DNA of 64,000 bases from JACVRW01 sp035650215. GTDB taxonomy: Bacteria; Actinomycetota; Thermoleophilia; Solirubrobacterales; Thermoleophilaceae. The notes under the pieces were generated by a model. It made no database searches. It was given only the letters and a program-made list of their open reading frames with translations, and was not told the origin of the DNA. Both the position numbers and the translations under genes were made by a program. Shown piece by piece: positions 41,519 to 50,800 of this stretch. The stretch is taken from the NCBI GenBank assembly GCA_035650215.1, contig DASRIC010000055.1, positions 8,154-72,153 of the forward strand. The letters run 5' to 3'. The first letter of the stretch is position 1. Each line of letters opens with the position of its first letter.

Positions 41519-43222
41519 ATGGGCGACGGGTCTGTAGGGAAGTTCCGGCGAGCCGCAACGGTGCTGGCCGCGGCCGCCGTCGCGGCCGGATCGACCGCCG
41601 TGCTCGCGAACGCGGGCGGCGGCCAGAACGACGATCGGGGCAACGGGGTGAACCTCGGCACGCTCGGTGTGCCGACGATGATCCTCTACGACGGCAAGAT
41701 CTCGACCGTCGACAGGCGCAACTCGACGGTCGAGGCGATCGCGCTGCGCGACGACGAGATCATGGCGACCGGCAGCACGCGGTCGATACGGAGGCTCGCC
41801 CGGCGCGGCACGACGCGCATCGACCTCAACGGCCGCCGCGTGCTTCCCGGCCTGATCGACGGGCACCTTCACGGCATGCGGGAGGGCTACCACTGCTGGA
41901 CCCAGGTCGTGCGGCTCGACCTCGTGACGAGCCGGGCTGAGGCGCTGGCGAGGTACCGGGCGAAGGCGGACGAGCTCGCCGATGGCCGCTGGATCTGGAC
42001 GACCTCCGGGGGCTGGAACCTGAACCAGCTCGACGACCCGACGGTGTTCACCTACGACGAGCTGAACGCCGCGGCGCCGAACAACCCCCTCTGGATCCAG
42101 GGCAGCGGCTTCAGCGGCGCGCGCGTGAACAGGGCGGCGCTGAGCGCTGCCGGGCTCACGGAGACCTCACCCGGCGTCACGCTCGGCCCTGACGGCCGTC
42201 CGACCGGGGCGGTCACCGGCGCGGCGAGTGCGGCGATCAACGCGGCGATCCTCGCCCAGCTCGACCAGCTGGGGATCGATGGTGAGGCGGGCTGCCTGCA
42301 GGACTTCATCGCCGAGGCCAACAGCCGCGGCCTGACGGCCTGGAAGGACGCCGGCGGCAATACGGCGCCGTGGAGCACCATCGGCGCGATCAACGAGGGG
42401 ACGCACGTCGAGGAGGGCGCCATGGCGCTCTACCGCGAGCATGGCCTCAATGCGCGCATCGCGTTCAACGCGATGAGCGGATACGCCGGCTGGCCACGGC
42501 AGGAGCAGGACATGCGCAACGAGTTCGGCTTCCTCGGCGACGACATGTTCCGCTACCTCGGGCCCGGCGAGGACATGATGCCGGACGACCCCGACTACCA
42601 GACGTACACCCGCGCCGCGGCCAACAAGCGGCTCAGCGTCGAGACGCACGTCGGCGCCCTCGATCCCTTGCTCGCCGGTTTCGAGGAGGGCAACAAGGTC
42701 TACTCGGTGTCGAAGCTCAAGTGGCGGGTCGCGCACCCGAACAACAACGAGCCGAGCGACGCGCAGCTCGCCCGTGCCAACGCCCTCGGCGTCGGCTGGG
42801 CGCTCACGTTCTCGGCGGTTCGAAACGGTGCTCCCGGTCCGCGCTACAAGACGGTGATGGACAGCGGCGCGCACATGTGCCTGGCCACCGACGCGATGAA
42901 CGTCGCGCCGTGGGCTCCGTTCCAGACGCTGTGGTACGTGACGACCGGTCAGACCATGCTGCCCGGCGTCACGGGCGTCCCGCCGGAGCAGCGGCTCACC
43001 CGCACCGAGGCGCTTCGCCACGCGACGGTGGAGTGCGGGTGGTTCATCGACCAAGAGGGGCGCGTCGGCTCCCTCGAGCCCGGGCGTCACGCCGACCTGA
43101 TCGTCCTGAGCGACGATTACTTCAAGGTTCCTGACGACAGGATCAAGGACATCCGCTCAAACCTCACGATCGTCGACGGACGGATCGTGCACGCGGACGG
43201 CCCGTTCAACGACGTGCGCTAG
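41519..43222 (+). CDS. Exported amidohydrolase family 3 (YtcJ-like) protein
   Basis: 567 residues. ATG 41519 follows GGAGAGAGGGG and gives an N-terminal export signal (KFRRAATVLAAAAVAAGSTAVLANA). The metal-dependent hydrolase shows VLPGLIDGHLHGMREG (metal HxH), NPLWIQGSGFSGARVN, a later metal Asp in CLATDAMNV, and the closing SLEPGRHADLIVLSDD. YtcJ-like enzymes hydrolyse amide bonds of unknown exogenous substrates. The insertion KLKWRVAHPNNNEPSDAQ contains another metal His. Probably monocistronic with its own promoter and terminator. Confidence 0.87.
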   Translation: MGDGSVGKFRRAATVLAAAAVAAGSTAVLANAGGGQNDDRGNGVNLGTLGVPTMILYDGKISTVDRRNSTVEAIALRDDEIMATGSTRSIRRLARRGTTRIDLNGRRVLPGLIDGHLHGMREGYHCWTQVVRLDLVTSRAEALARYRAKADELADGRWIWTTSGGWNLNQLDDPTVFTYDELNAAAPNNPLWIQGSGFSGARVNRAALSAAGLTETSPGVTLGPDGRPTGAVTGAASAAINAAILAQLDQLGIDGEAGCLQDFIAEANSRGLTAWKDAGGNTAPWSTIGAINEGTHVEEGAMALYREHGLNARIAFNAMSGYAGWPRQEQDMRNEFGFLGDDMFRYLGPGEDMMPDDPDYQTYTRAAANKRLSVETHVGALDPLLAGFEEGNKVYSVSKLKWRVAHPNNNEPSDAQLARANALGVGWALTFSAVRNGAPGPRYKTVMDSGAHMCLATDAMNVAPWAPFQTLWYVTTGQTMLPGVTGVPPEQRLTRTEALRHATVECGWFIDQEGRVGSLEPGRHADLIVLSDDYFKVPDDRIKDIRSNLTIVDGRIVHADGPFNDVR

Positions 43223-43239
43223 GAGAGGTAACCGGCTGA

Positions 43240-43268
43240 GCCGGCCGCGGGCCCGCCCCGCGGCCGGC
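43240..43268 (+). terminator. GC-rich stem-loop after the amidohydrolase gene
   Basis: GCCGGCCGCGGG pairs perfectly over 12 bp with CCCGCGGCCGGC around a 5-base loop, 18 bases after the stop codon. No U-tract. The rest of 43223-43444 is non-coding and C-rich and holds nothing else that I can identify apart from the next ribosome-binding site. Confidence 0.55.
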
Positions 43269-43444
43269 CGGCTGGGCCTGCGCCGCGCGGCGTACCCAGG
43301 AGGAGCTCGAGGACGGCCAGCGCCGGCCCTGCTGCTGGCCGGGGTGCAGCCACCGCGAGCCCACCCGCCGCCAGCGCTGCGCCTGCTTCCGTCGGTCGTC
43401 CTGGTTCCATGTACTCACCTCGCCCCCCGACCAGGAGGTCCAAC

Positions 43445-44137
43445 GTGTTCCGCAGGTCCAGGTTCAGCTTCAGCCCCGCCACGGTGCTGTCGCTGATCGC
43501 CCTGTTCGTCGCGCTCGGCGGCGCCTCGTACGCGGCCGTGACGATCAACGGGCAGAACATCCAGAACAACTCGATTCCGGGCAACAAGCTCAGGAACGGC
43601 GCCGTGACCAACAACAAGGTCAAGTCGAACTCGCTCACGGCGAGCCGCCTGACCTCCGCCGCGCGCGCGAGCCTCACGGGCGCGCAGGGACCACCCGGGC
43701 CACAGGGAGCGACGGGCGTGCGCGGTCTGGAGGGTCCGCGGGGTGCCGAGGGTCCGCGGGGTCTCGAGGGCCCGCAGGGTCTCCAAGGTCCCGCGGGCGT
43801 GGCAATTGCCTACGCCGAGGTGAACGCCCAGCCCGCGACCCCCTCGCTCATCGCCCAGCGCACGAGCGGCATTCTCGCTGTCTCGCGCCCGGCCGGAGGC
43901 ACCTACTGCCTCTCGCCCACGACCGCGGTGCAGGCCCAGGCGTTCAGCAGCGGCCAGGCGACGCGGCCTGTGGTGGCCAGCGTGGACCTCGACAACACCA
44001 CCAACCCTGGGGACCCCCTGGTGTCGGTCGTCGTTCGCGGAAGCAACGCCGATTGCCCAGTCGACACGTTCGAGGTCTTGACCTTCCGCAATAGCGCGCC
44101 CGACAACACCATCTCGTTCACCCTGATCGTCCCGTAG
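43445..44137 (+). CDS. Exported collagen-like triple-helix protein
   Basis: 230 residues. AGGAGG at 43433-43438, six bases before GTG 43445, decides the start. N-terminal anchor or signal SPATVLSLIALFVALGGASYAAVTI, then a region NGQNIQNNSIPGNKL typical of Thermoleophilia exported proteins, about 13 Gly-X-Y triplets (GAQGPPGPQGATGVRGLEGP...), and a globular C-terminal domain of about 100 residues with two cysteines that is likely to trimerise. A second protein of the same plan is at 59332. Probably a surface filament or adhesin. Confidence 0.85.
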   Translation: MFRRSRFSFSPATVLSLIALFVALGGASYAAVTINGQNIQNNSIPGNKLRNGAVTNNKVKSNSLTASRLTSAARASLTGAQGPPGPQGATGVRGLEGPRGAEGPRGLEGPQGLQGPAGVAIAYAEVNAQPATPSLIAQRTSGILAVSRPAGGTYCLSPTTAVQAQAFSSGQATRPVVASVDLDNTTNPGDPLVSVVVRGSNADCPVDTFEVLTFRNSAPDNTISFTLIVP

Positions 44138-44162
44138 GCGACAGCTCATCTCCGACGCGTAG

Positions 44163-44187
44163 CGGCCGGGGCCCAGCGCCCCGGCCG
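44163..44187 (+). terminator. Stem-loop after the collagen-like gene
   Basis: CGGCCGGGG and CCCCGGCCG form a perfect 9-bp stem with a 7-base loop, 25 bases after the stop codon and followed by TTCCG. Confidence 0.6.
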
Positions 44188-44237
44188 TTCCGCGGTCGCC
44201 CACGGCGAACAGCGAGAGTGCATCTAGCTTTATTCGC

Positions 44238-46325
44238 ATGGCGAGGGGTCGTGAGCGTGATGGGCGGGCCGGCACGCCGCGGATCAGTCTCCCGTTGAGC
44301 GCGCTCCACCTCGTCGTTCTCTCGTCATTCGCGCTCGCCTGGCGGTACTTCGATCCGCTCCGCGAGACCCCCCAATTCTTCATCGTGCGCGGGCTCGGGG
44401 CCGGCGAGATCGTCTTTTATGCGGTGACGGTCCTCGTGTTGCCGCCAGCAATCCTCGTCGGCATCGAGTGGATCGCCGGGCTGGCGTCCGCGCGCGCCCG
44501 CGATGGCCTTCACCTCCTCTTTGTCGCGGGCTTCTTCGCGTTGATCGCCTGGCAGGCCGCGAACGACATCCTCAAGCCCGCGCCTTCGTCCGCGACCGTG
44601 ATCCAGCTCGGTTCGGTGGGGTTGGCGGGAGCGGCTGGGGTGGCGTACCGGCGATTCGCGGGGTTCCGCGCATGGCTGACGGTGCTGGCACCCGCGCCGC
44701 TGGTGATCCTGATCCTGTTCCTTGTCTTCTCACCGATTCGCCCGATGGTCTTCGGCGGCGGCGGCCCAGCCCTGGAATCGATCGAGGGGAGCGGCGCACC
44801 GGTCGTGGTCGTTGTGCTCGACGAGTTGCCGGTGGTGTCCCTCCTGGGTCCCGACCGAAGGATCGACGCCGAGCGGTATCCGCACCTCGAGCGGCTGGCG
44901 GCAAGCTCGACGTGGTATCGCAACACCGCCAGCACGGCCGACTACACGTCCCTGGCTGTACCCACCCTCCTTACCGGCAGGCGAGGCGACCCCGACCAGA
45001 TTGAGATCGCCGCCGACCATCCCAGCTCCCTGTTCACGCTCCTCGGCGGCAGCTACCACCTCGACGTGTCCGAAGAGGTGACCGACCTCTGTCAGGCGGC
45101 ATGCCCCGAGCAGGTCAGGGCACCGCTGGGGATACGGTTGCGCAGGCTCTACAGCAGCTCGATCGAGGCCATTCCGGCCATCCCGAGCTGGATCAGAGAA
45201 CCGATCGCTGCCCGGCTCGAGCCACCGGCCACCGACGCGCCGCAGGTCGCGACCTACTCCCGCAGCGTGCGGCGCTTGAGGCATGCCCCGGCGGAGACCC
45301 GGTTCCGCGACTTTCTGCGAATACTCGGCCGCGGGGCGAGCGCGAGTCTGTACTACTTGCATGTGGGCCTGCCGCACCGCCCCTTTCACACGCTGCCGGA
45401 TGGCCATCAGTACGAGCCCGCCCTGAACACCGATTACTACGAGCGCTGGCCGCCCGACGGCCATTTCGCTCGAGAGGCGTATCGGCGACATCTGCTCCAG
45501 GTCGGCTATACGGACCGTCTCATGGGGTCCCTCACACGTCGCCTGAAGCGCGTAGGGCTGTTCGACAGAGCCCTGATCGTGGTGACCGCGGATCACGGAG
45601 CGAGCTTTCGGCCGGGCGACCAGTCGCGCAACGTGACCCAGGCCAACGCGGCCGAGGTTGCGAAGGTGCCTCTGATCATCAAGGCGCCTGGGCAGCGACG
45701 AGGACGGATCTCCGACGCGCGCGTCGAGACACAGGACGTGCTGCCGACCATCGCGAAGACGCTCGGGGTACAGATGCCCTGGAGGGTCGAGGGCCGCCCC
45801 GCCGGCGAGGGCCGCCCGAGGGACACGGTCGTCATCCAGAGGGTCCAGGCCGGCGGGACGGTCGCAATCGACTGGACGGCATTGGACCGTGACACGGACG
45901 CCGCGCTGGGACGGAAGCTGCGGCTGTTCGGCTGGGGCCGGTCGCGGCCGGGGCTGTTCGGGGGCGGGCCCGCCCCAGGTCTGATCGGACGCCGAGTCTC
46001 GTCGCTACACCTCGCGCCGCGCAGCGACATCCACACCGAAATCACTGGTGAGTGGCGCTATCAGGATGTCCGCTTGGCAGATCGCGTGCTGCCCGCCGAG
46101 GTGAATGGTCGCGTGACGGGACGAGGAACACCTGGTCGCACGATCGCGGTGGCGGTGAACGGTCGCGTCGTCGCGACAACATGGTCGGCCCCGGACACAG
46201 GGCAGTTCTCCACCGTGGTCCCGCCCTCGTCGCTGCGGGACGGTGCGAACCACATCGAAATTCTCACGCCGGTCCAGGCCGCGCAGGAAGGAGCGCTGGC
46301 AGTCCTCCGCGCAACCCGCGACTAG
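44238..46325 (+). CDS. Membrane-anchored sulfatase/phosphotransferase-like protein
   Basis: 695 residues. Four to five transmembrane segments occupy about residues 18-170, followed by an extracellular alkaline-phosphatase-superfamily domain: VVVVVLDELPVVSLLG (metal Asp), TADYTSLAVPTLLTGR with a Thr at the nucleophile position as in LTA-synthase-like enzymes, LHVGLPHRPFHTLP, VVTADHGASF and KVPLIIKAPGQ. A beta-rich C-terminal region of about 130 residues follows. Probably transfers phosphoglycerol or cleaves a sulfate/phosphate ester of the envelope. Base composition is somewhat less GC-rich in the third position than its neighbours by eye. Confidence 0.82.
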   Translation: MARGRERDGRAGTPRISLPLSALHLVVLSSFALAWRYFDPLRETPQFFIVRGLGAGEIVFYAVTVLVLPPAILVGIEWIAGLASARARDGLHLLFVAGFFALIAWQAANDILKPAPSSATVIQLGSVGLAGAAGVAYRRFAGFRAWLTVLAPAPLVILILFLVFSPIRPMVFGGGGPALESIEGSGAPVVVVVLDELPVVSLLGPDRRIDAERYPHLERLAASSTWYRNTASTADYTSLAVPTLLTGRRGDPDQIEIAADHPSSLFTLLGGSYHLDVSEEVTDLCQAACPEQVRAPLGIRLRRLYSSSIEAIPAIPSWIREPIAARLEPPATDAPQVATYSRSVRRLRHAPAETRFRDFLRILGRGASASLYYLHVGLPHRPFHTLPDGHQYEPALNTDYYERWPPDGHFAREAYRRHLLQVGYTDRLMGSLTRRLKRVGLFDRALIVVTADHGASFRPGDQSRNVTQANAAEVAKVPLIIKAPGQRRGRISDARVETQDVLPTIAKTLGVQMPWRVEGRPAGEGRPRDTVVIQRVQAGGTVAIDWTALDRDTDAALGRKLRLFGWGRSRPGLFGGGPAPGLIGRRVSSLHLAPRSDIHTEITGEWRYQDVRLADRVLPAEVNGRVTGRGTPGRTIAVAVNGRVVATTWSAPDTGQFSTVVPPSSLRDGANHIEILTPVQAAQEGALAVLRATRD

Positions 46326-46451
46326 CGCGCGCGTGTCGTCGAGCACCTCGCCGCCAGGGGCCGCAATCCGACCACCCCTCCTTCGCGGGCACCACGAGGG
46401 ATTAGGACCGGTACCGCGAATGATTCCCCGAGCCCCGTCGAAGGAGCAGCT

Positions 46452-47153
46452 GTGAACGAAGTCCGCCCCGGCGGCGTCATCGGACGCGCGTGGGACATCT
46501 ACAAGAGCCAGTTCGGCCTGCTGTTCATCGCTGCCGTGCTGCTCACGCTGATCACGCTCGCGGTGGCGTTCATCGTGGGTCCGCTCGTCGGCGTGGTCAA
46601 CTTCGTCCTCGGCCTGTTCTACACCGGCGCTGTCGTCCGGCTGGTCCAGGACGTGGAGGACGGGCGGCGCGATGAGGAGGCGAGTACGTTGTTCAAAGAC
46701 GTCGCGCCGGTGTTCTGGCAGCTCCTCGCCGTAGCGATCCTGGCCGGTATCGCGATCGCGATCGGCTTCATCCTGCTGATCATCCCGGGTCTGATCCTGA
46801 TCACCATCTGGTCGGTCGTCGTGCCGGTCGTCGTGCTCGAGAAGCCCGGCGTGTTCGCGTCCTTCGGTCGCAGCCGCGAGCTCGTTCGCGGGCACGGCTG
46901 GCAAGTATTCGGCACCCTCGTGCTTGCCTGGCTGATCGTGGTAGGCCTGGCGCTGGTCGCGGGCTTGATCGTCGGAGTGGCCGGAGCCGGCGACTTCGTG
47001 GTGGCGGTCGTGAACTGGCTCTTGACCGCGCTGACGCTGCCGCTTGTCGCGCTCGTGGCCTCGGTCCTCTACTTCCGCCTCTTGGCGATCAAGAACGAGG
47101 TGACGGCGACCGATCCGCAGCCGGTCGACCCGGGCCAGCAGCCGGCGACCTAG
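46452..47153 (+). CDS. Multi-pass membrane protein, paralogue of the 15013 gene
   Basis: 233 residues, about six membrane segments. GTG 46452 is preceded by GAAGGAGCAGC. The block FILLIIPGLILITIWSVVVPVVVLEKPGVFASFGRSRELVRGHGW parallels LALIIPGIYLAVRWFFVPQAVVIDGERGPAALTRSSAVVQGFW in the protein at 15013. Function unknown. It is the last chromosomal-looking gene before the tRNA-derived repeat at 47183. Confidence 0.78.
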   Translation: MNEVRPGGVIGRAWDIYKSQFGLLFIAAVLLTLITLAVAFIVGPLVGVVNFVLGLFYTGAVVRLVQDVEDGRRDEEASTLFKDVAPVFWQLLAVAILAGIAIAIGFILLIIPGLILITIWSVVVPVVVLEKPGVFASFGRSRELVRGHGWQVFGTLVLAWLIVVGLALVAGLIVGVAGAGDFVVAVVNWLLTALTLPLVALVASVLYFRLLAIKNEVTATDPQPVDPGQQPAT

Positions 47154-47182
47154 AGCTCGCACACCCGTCTGTTTCTCCCGCC

Positions 47183-47217
47183 TGGCGAGGGCCAGACTCG
47201 AACTGGCGACACCACGA
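47183..47217 (-). repeat. Left tRNA-Phe-like 3' fragment (probable attachment site remnant)
   Basis: On the minus strand this reads from the 3' anticodon stem (TCGTGG) through a perfect T-arm (GCCAG-TTCGAGT-CTGGC) to the acceptor strand CCTCGCCA. Only the 3' half of a tRNA exists; no matching GGCGAGG 5' half is present to the right. It is 32/35 identical to 63900-63934 in the same orientation. The bases from 47154 to 47365 hold no gene. Confidence 0.75.
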
Positions 47218-47365
47218 CTGTGGCGCGGGCGATCTCGACCGGTGAGCGTGGGTTTCCGCGGTCGGCCGCGAGTTGATTGAGGTCGTCGGGGGCGCCGCTG
47301 GCCGACTCGATTTAGACGAGTGGTTTGCACCGCGTTCGATCCGTGAGACATGAGACAGTGGACGG

Positions 47366-47962
47366 GTGCCCTGTCGCGTTGTCTTCGAGGGCGAGTTGGC
47401 GAAGCTGCGCGTCAGCCTGGTGGAGCGTCAGGAGGAGCTCCCGTCGGAGACGGCGGTTGTTCGCGCGCGGCGTAATTTCGCTGAGCTCTTCGAGGGGCGG
47501 GACACCGGCCTGGATCCCGAGGAGTTGCGGAGCAGTCTCGAGGCCGAGCTGACCGATGAGGCTCGCAGGCTGCTTGCGTCAGACGAGGTAACCGTCGAGC
47601 TGGAGTGGGAGCGCGGCTCTCTCGAGGTCCTGGCGCTGATCGCCTGCGGGAAGGTGGTCGCCGACATCGGCGCCTTTCTCGGCGGCGTTCGCGAGATCCG
47701 CAACCTGTTCCCTGAGCGCGTGCGGCAGCGGATCTCGGCGTGGCTCGGCCGCGATGTCGCGATGCGTCATGCGCGCCTCGAGTCGGGGGCGGGGTTGCTC
47801 CGCGGCAGGCCCGCGGACGTGGACAAGGCCGAGGCGGCTCGTGGGGGTCGGCCGTTCAGAGTGGGCGAGCTTGCGGCGTACGCCGTGCTGGCGCTGGCGG
47901 TGCTGGTGATCGTCGCGGCCGTCGTGATCGGCGGCGCCGCATTGCTCATCAGAGGGCAGTGA
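47366..47962 (+). CDS. Unknown protein with C-terminal membrane anchor
   Basis: 198 residues, GTG start. A charged N-terminal half (FEGELAKLRVSLVERQEEL...) precedes a beta-type stretch VTVELEWERGSLEVLALIACGKVVADIGAFLGG and a single strong transmembrane helix at the C-terminus (AYAVLALAVLVIVAAVVIGGAALLI). No family recognised. It overlaps the next gene by GTGA, so the two form an operon, the first one inside the proposed island. Confidence 0.65.
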   Translation: MPCRVVFEGELAKLRVSLVERQEELPSETAVVRARRNFAELFEGRDTGLDPEELRSSLEAELTDEARRLLASDEVTVELEWERGSLEVLALIACGKVVADIGAFLGGVREIRNLFPERVRQRISAWLGRDVAMRHARLESGAGLLRGRPADVDKAEAARGGRPFRVGELAAYAVLALAVLVIVAAVVIGGAALLIRGQ

Positions 47963-49002
47963 AGCCCAAGGTCAACGTCAACGTCAGCGCGCTCGTGGGG
48001 GGGGTGACGGCGCTCTTCGGGGTGATCGGCGCGCTCGCGGCCACCGGGGTGATCGGCCGGCTCGAGCGCAACGAGCCCGAGGCGCTGATCGCCGCGGTAC
48101 TGATTGTCCTGCTGGGGTCGGCCATGCTCGTGATCGCCGGTCTGCCGATCACGACGGGCGGGTCGGAGCTGTTCGCCATCCTGGTCGGCACCGGATTGAC
48201 GCTCATAGGCATTGGCTGGGCGGTCGCCGCGGGCATCAGCGACGCGAGGCGCAGCGAACGCCCCCAGCTGGACGTCTCCGTGGAAGCCAAGGAGTCGCTG
48301 GTGAAGGGCAGCGTCAAAGCCTCCAACCTGGCGTCGACCAGGACGCTTGTCGTCCTGGTCGAGGGCCTGAAGCCGAGCGCGGCCGAAAGCCGCAATTGGG
48401 AAGTGGCGACCCTCGCCCAGTTCTACGTGGGGCCGGACGCCGACGGGAAGGTCGACATGCCGCTGAGCGTGATCGTGCCGTCGAAGGGCTACTCGAACGT
48501 GGGCATCAAGGCGAGGACGAGCGACAGCGACACCTGCGCCGAATACCCGAGGCGCGGCGGAGACGAGACCTTCAAAGACCAGATCAACGAGGCGGGCGCC
48601 GGCTGCGCGGTGCTTCCGTTACCGGCGCAGAAGGAGGCGGAGGGGTCCGCGGCGACCGCGAAGCCGAAGGCCACGGTCAAGTGGAAGGGCACCCGCCTGA
48701 GCGCCGGGCGGGTACGGCTCCAGGTGACTGCGACCGGCGCCGGAGAGCGGGTCGCCCTGCTCGTGGGCGGTGTTAGGCGCGAGCGGACACAGCAGCTTCT
48801 TCGCTCCGTCAACCCGATCGGCAAGGACGGCGCCTACCGCTCGAACATCGCAGTCCGGGTCGGGCGCGGGTTGACGCGCCTGTGTGCGCGAGCCGACGTC
48901 CTCGACGCCGACGAGCGCGCGCCCACGCGCCTGCGCCGCTGCCCGCTTCCGCGCTCCATGAGGGTCGGCGCCGCGGGCGACGAGCTGCGACTGACCCGTT
49001 AG
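47959..49002 (+). CDS. Unknown membrane protein with beta-rich extracytoplasmic region
   Basis: 347 residues. Three hydrophobic segments lie in the first 100 residues (LVGGVTALFGVIGALAATGVI, ALIAAVLIVLLGSAMLVIAGL, LFAILVGTGLTLIGIGWAVAAGI). The remaining about 250 residues look beta-rich, with possible Ig-like strands (TRTLVVLVEGLKPS, GKVDMPLSVIVPSKGYSNVGIKA) and two to four cysteines. No family recognised. Translationally coupled to the anchored protein before it, so they may act together at the membrane. Confidence 0.65.
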   Translation: MKPKVNVNVSALVGGVTALFGVIGALAATGVIGRLERNEPEALIAAVLIVLLGSAMLVIAGLPITTGGSELFAILVGTGLTLIGIGWAVAAGISDARRSERPQLDVSVEAKESLVKGSVKASNLASTRTLVVLVEGLKPSAAESRNWEVATLAQFYVGPDADGKVDMPLSVIVPSKGYSNVGIKARTSDSDTCAEYPRRGGDETFKDQINEAGAGCAVLPLPAQKEAEGSAATAKPKATVKWKGTRLSAGRVRLQVTATGAGERVALLVGGVRRERTQQLLRSVNPIGKDGAYRSNIAVRVGRGLTRLCARADVLDADERAPTRLRRCPLPRSMRVGAAGDELRLTR

Positions 49003-49525
49003 GGCCGGTCGCGCAGCGGGCGCCCGTATGCTCGTGCCGGGCGCGTTAACGCCCCGCTCGAGCTGGCGTTCCGGCTGGGGATCTCGACGCTCCGCAACTC
49101 GGCCGCCACAAGGCCCATCTAGGCCCGCAGCCTCCGGCCGCCGCTGATGGTCCGCGCGGAAGTGCGGGTGGACGACCACCGATTTCACGATTATGAGTCG
49201 TGCACGGGGCTGTGAACCGCGGGCATGCGCGGCGCCTCGAGCACACGAAGCCCTGGAACTCGAGATATCGCGACCGCGACGCTCTGCCGCGCTTACCCGG
49301 GGTTGTGCCCCGGCGTCGACGCCTGGCGGAGCCGAGCGGCGGCGAGTACGGATCGCGATCGCCGCCAGGAATGCCGGAACCGCGGAGGAGTCGCCATGGA
49401 GGCGGCCGTGGCCCGGTCGCCTGCCGGGCCGGTCCTCAGCGGGCCAATTCCACCAGCGCGGCGAGCCGCGCGAGCGCCTGCGCGGCTCAGAGTGCATCTT
49501 CGCGCCAGAAGGGCAGCGCGTGGGT
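49003..49525. other. Gene-poor stretch inside the island
   Basis: No reading frame here has protein-like composition; all candidates are Arg/Pro/Ala-rich overlaps of one another. I see no RNA gene. Probably decayed sequence between the unknown two-gene unit and the cyclase remnant. Confidence 0.5.
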
Positions 49526-49790
49526 TCATGTCTCGACCGCGTATAGCTGCCACTCTCCGGGCGCTCCTTTCAGTGAATGGATGCCGCGGTCGTGAACGGT
49601 ATGCCTGAGCCAACGACGAGGTCTTTGAGCGTGCCCGACACGACTACCTCGCCCGGGCCCGCGATGCCGGCCCCGCGCGCACCGATGTGCACTGCAAGGC
49701 CCCTCCTCCCATCGAACGCGCCCGCTTTCCCGCGGATCGGACACTCTCTCCGCACGACTCCTTCGGCCATGAAGCGAGGCGTCGCCGCCG
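49526..49790 (-). pseudogene. Remnant of a class III adenylate/guanylate cyclase C-terminus
   Basis: The minus strand encodes GLAVHIGAR, AGPGEVVVSGTLKDLVVGSG in one frame and HSLKGAPGEWQLYAVE in the next, the characteristic end of actinobacterial cyclase homology domains. The two parts are in different frames (a one-base shift near 49590) and everything upstream, including both metal-binding aspartates, is missing. Not functional. Confidence 0.75.
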
Positions 49791-49874
49791 AGCCGAGGAA
49801 CGGGCGTTCTCCCTCGCGCGCTGCCGGCGCGGGGCGCTGAGGGGACGTCGTGACGGACTTGTGCAGGCGGCGGG

Positions 49875-50435
49875 CTAGCCGCGGTCCCGCCAAAAGAAGT
49901 AGTCGGCGCTGTAGGGCACGGCCGTCGTGGCGCCCGGCGTACAGGTCCCGGCCGGAGCGACGCCACCGGTCGTGTTGAGCCTTTGGATCCACGTGGTCTG
50001 CCCGAGCCGGCCGGGACTCGTGGCGACCGCCTGCAGGAGCAGCCAGGCGATGTTCCCGGTGCCTCCCGCCGCGCTCTGCGTCCGCGAGGCCTCGACCGAG
50101 CTGCCCCCCTTCCACTGCCACACGGGGAGCCCGGTCGAGAAGTTGAGGAAATGGGTGCCGACCGGCTTCGGAGCGCCCGTCGTCTTGTAGAGCGTCGCCT
50201 CCGGATCGGTGAACAGCCAGGAGCCGTTCACCTGACACGTGTACTTCTGGACGCCGCTCGCCTGCAGGACGAGGTAGAGCCGACTGTCGGGCGCGTACGT
50301 CCGCGGATCGAGCAGGTCGCCGGGAGCGGTCTGCGGCGCCGGCCGCGCCGACGCGGCGGCTGCGACGACAGCGCTCACCGCGACGACCCCTGCGAAGACG
50401 ACGGTGGAGCGAGCAAGGCGACGGTTGGTCTTCAC
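49875..50435 (-). CDS. DUF3455 exported protein
   Basis: 186 residues, GTG start, signal peptide (RSTVVFAGVVAVSAVVAAAASA). Pattern of DUF3455 proteins: VQKYTCQVNGSWLFTDPEATLY, VGTHFLNFSTGLPVWQWKGGSSVEA, GNIAWLLLQAVATSPG, TWIQRLNTTGGVAPAGTC, YSADYFFWR. Function unknown; related proteins occur in bacteria and fungi. Both cysteines could pair. It appears intact although surrounded by decayed sequence. Confidence 0.85.
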   Translation of the reverse strand: MKTNRRLARSTVVFAGVVAVSAVVAAAASARPAPQTAPGDLLDPRTYAPDSRLYLVLQASGVQKYTCQVNGSWLFTDPEATLYKTTGAPKPVGTHFLNFSTGLPVWQWKGGSSVEASRTQSAAGGTGNIAWLLLQAVATSPGRLGQTTWIQRLNTTGGVAPAGTCTPGATTAVPYSADYFFWRDRG

Positions 50436-50624
50436 TCTCGATCTCCTGGGGACTCGGCTGGGCAGCTACTCGCGTGATCGTCTCATGCTCAGCCGTCGGC
50501 TGCACCTGACAATCATCGCCCTGTCCGGGCCGCGGTCGGGTCTCGAGCCCAATCCGCACACCCCGATACAACCCCTTCGGCGACCAAGCAGTCGCCTCCT
50601 GGCCGCCGGCGCGCGCTATCGCGA

Positions 50625-50800
50625 AGGACGAGCAACATCGCTGGCTGGCGGCGAGATCTCTCCGATCTCGCCTCCTGCATCGTCCTGCAAACCGAAAGTC
50701 AAGCGAGCCCGGAACCGCGGAGTCGATAGCGCTGGGGCTCGTCCCTCGTGACAGCGACGCTCACCCCGCATCGGCGCGTGCTTCTGCCTCAAGCAGCAGC
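50625..50800. repeat. 177-bp intergenic element, copy 1
   Basis: Homologous along its length to 58843-59020 (starts AGGACGAGCAAC, ends AAGCAGCAGC in both). Contains a perfect stem GGCGAGATC (50650-50658)/GATCTCGCC (50664-50672) and a terminal hairpin around CTTCTGCCTCAAGCAG. Structured RNA, mobile-element relic or old coding remnant are all possible. Confidence 0.55.

Noticed and set aside
47183..47270. Possible complete tRNA gene
   Set aside because: Only the T-arm and 3' acceptor strand are present; no D-arm or 5' GGCGAGG strand is found, so it is a fragment.
49193..49613. Overlapping small frames on both strands
   Set aside because: All are Arg/Pro/Ala-rich with no start signals; considered non-coding.
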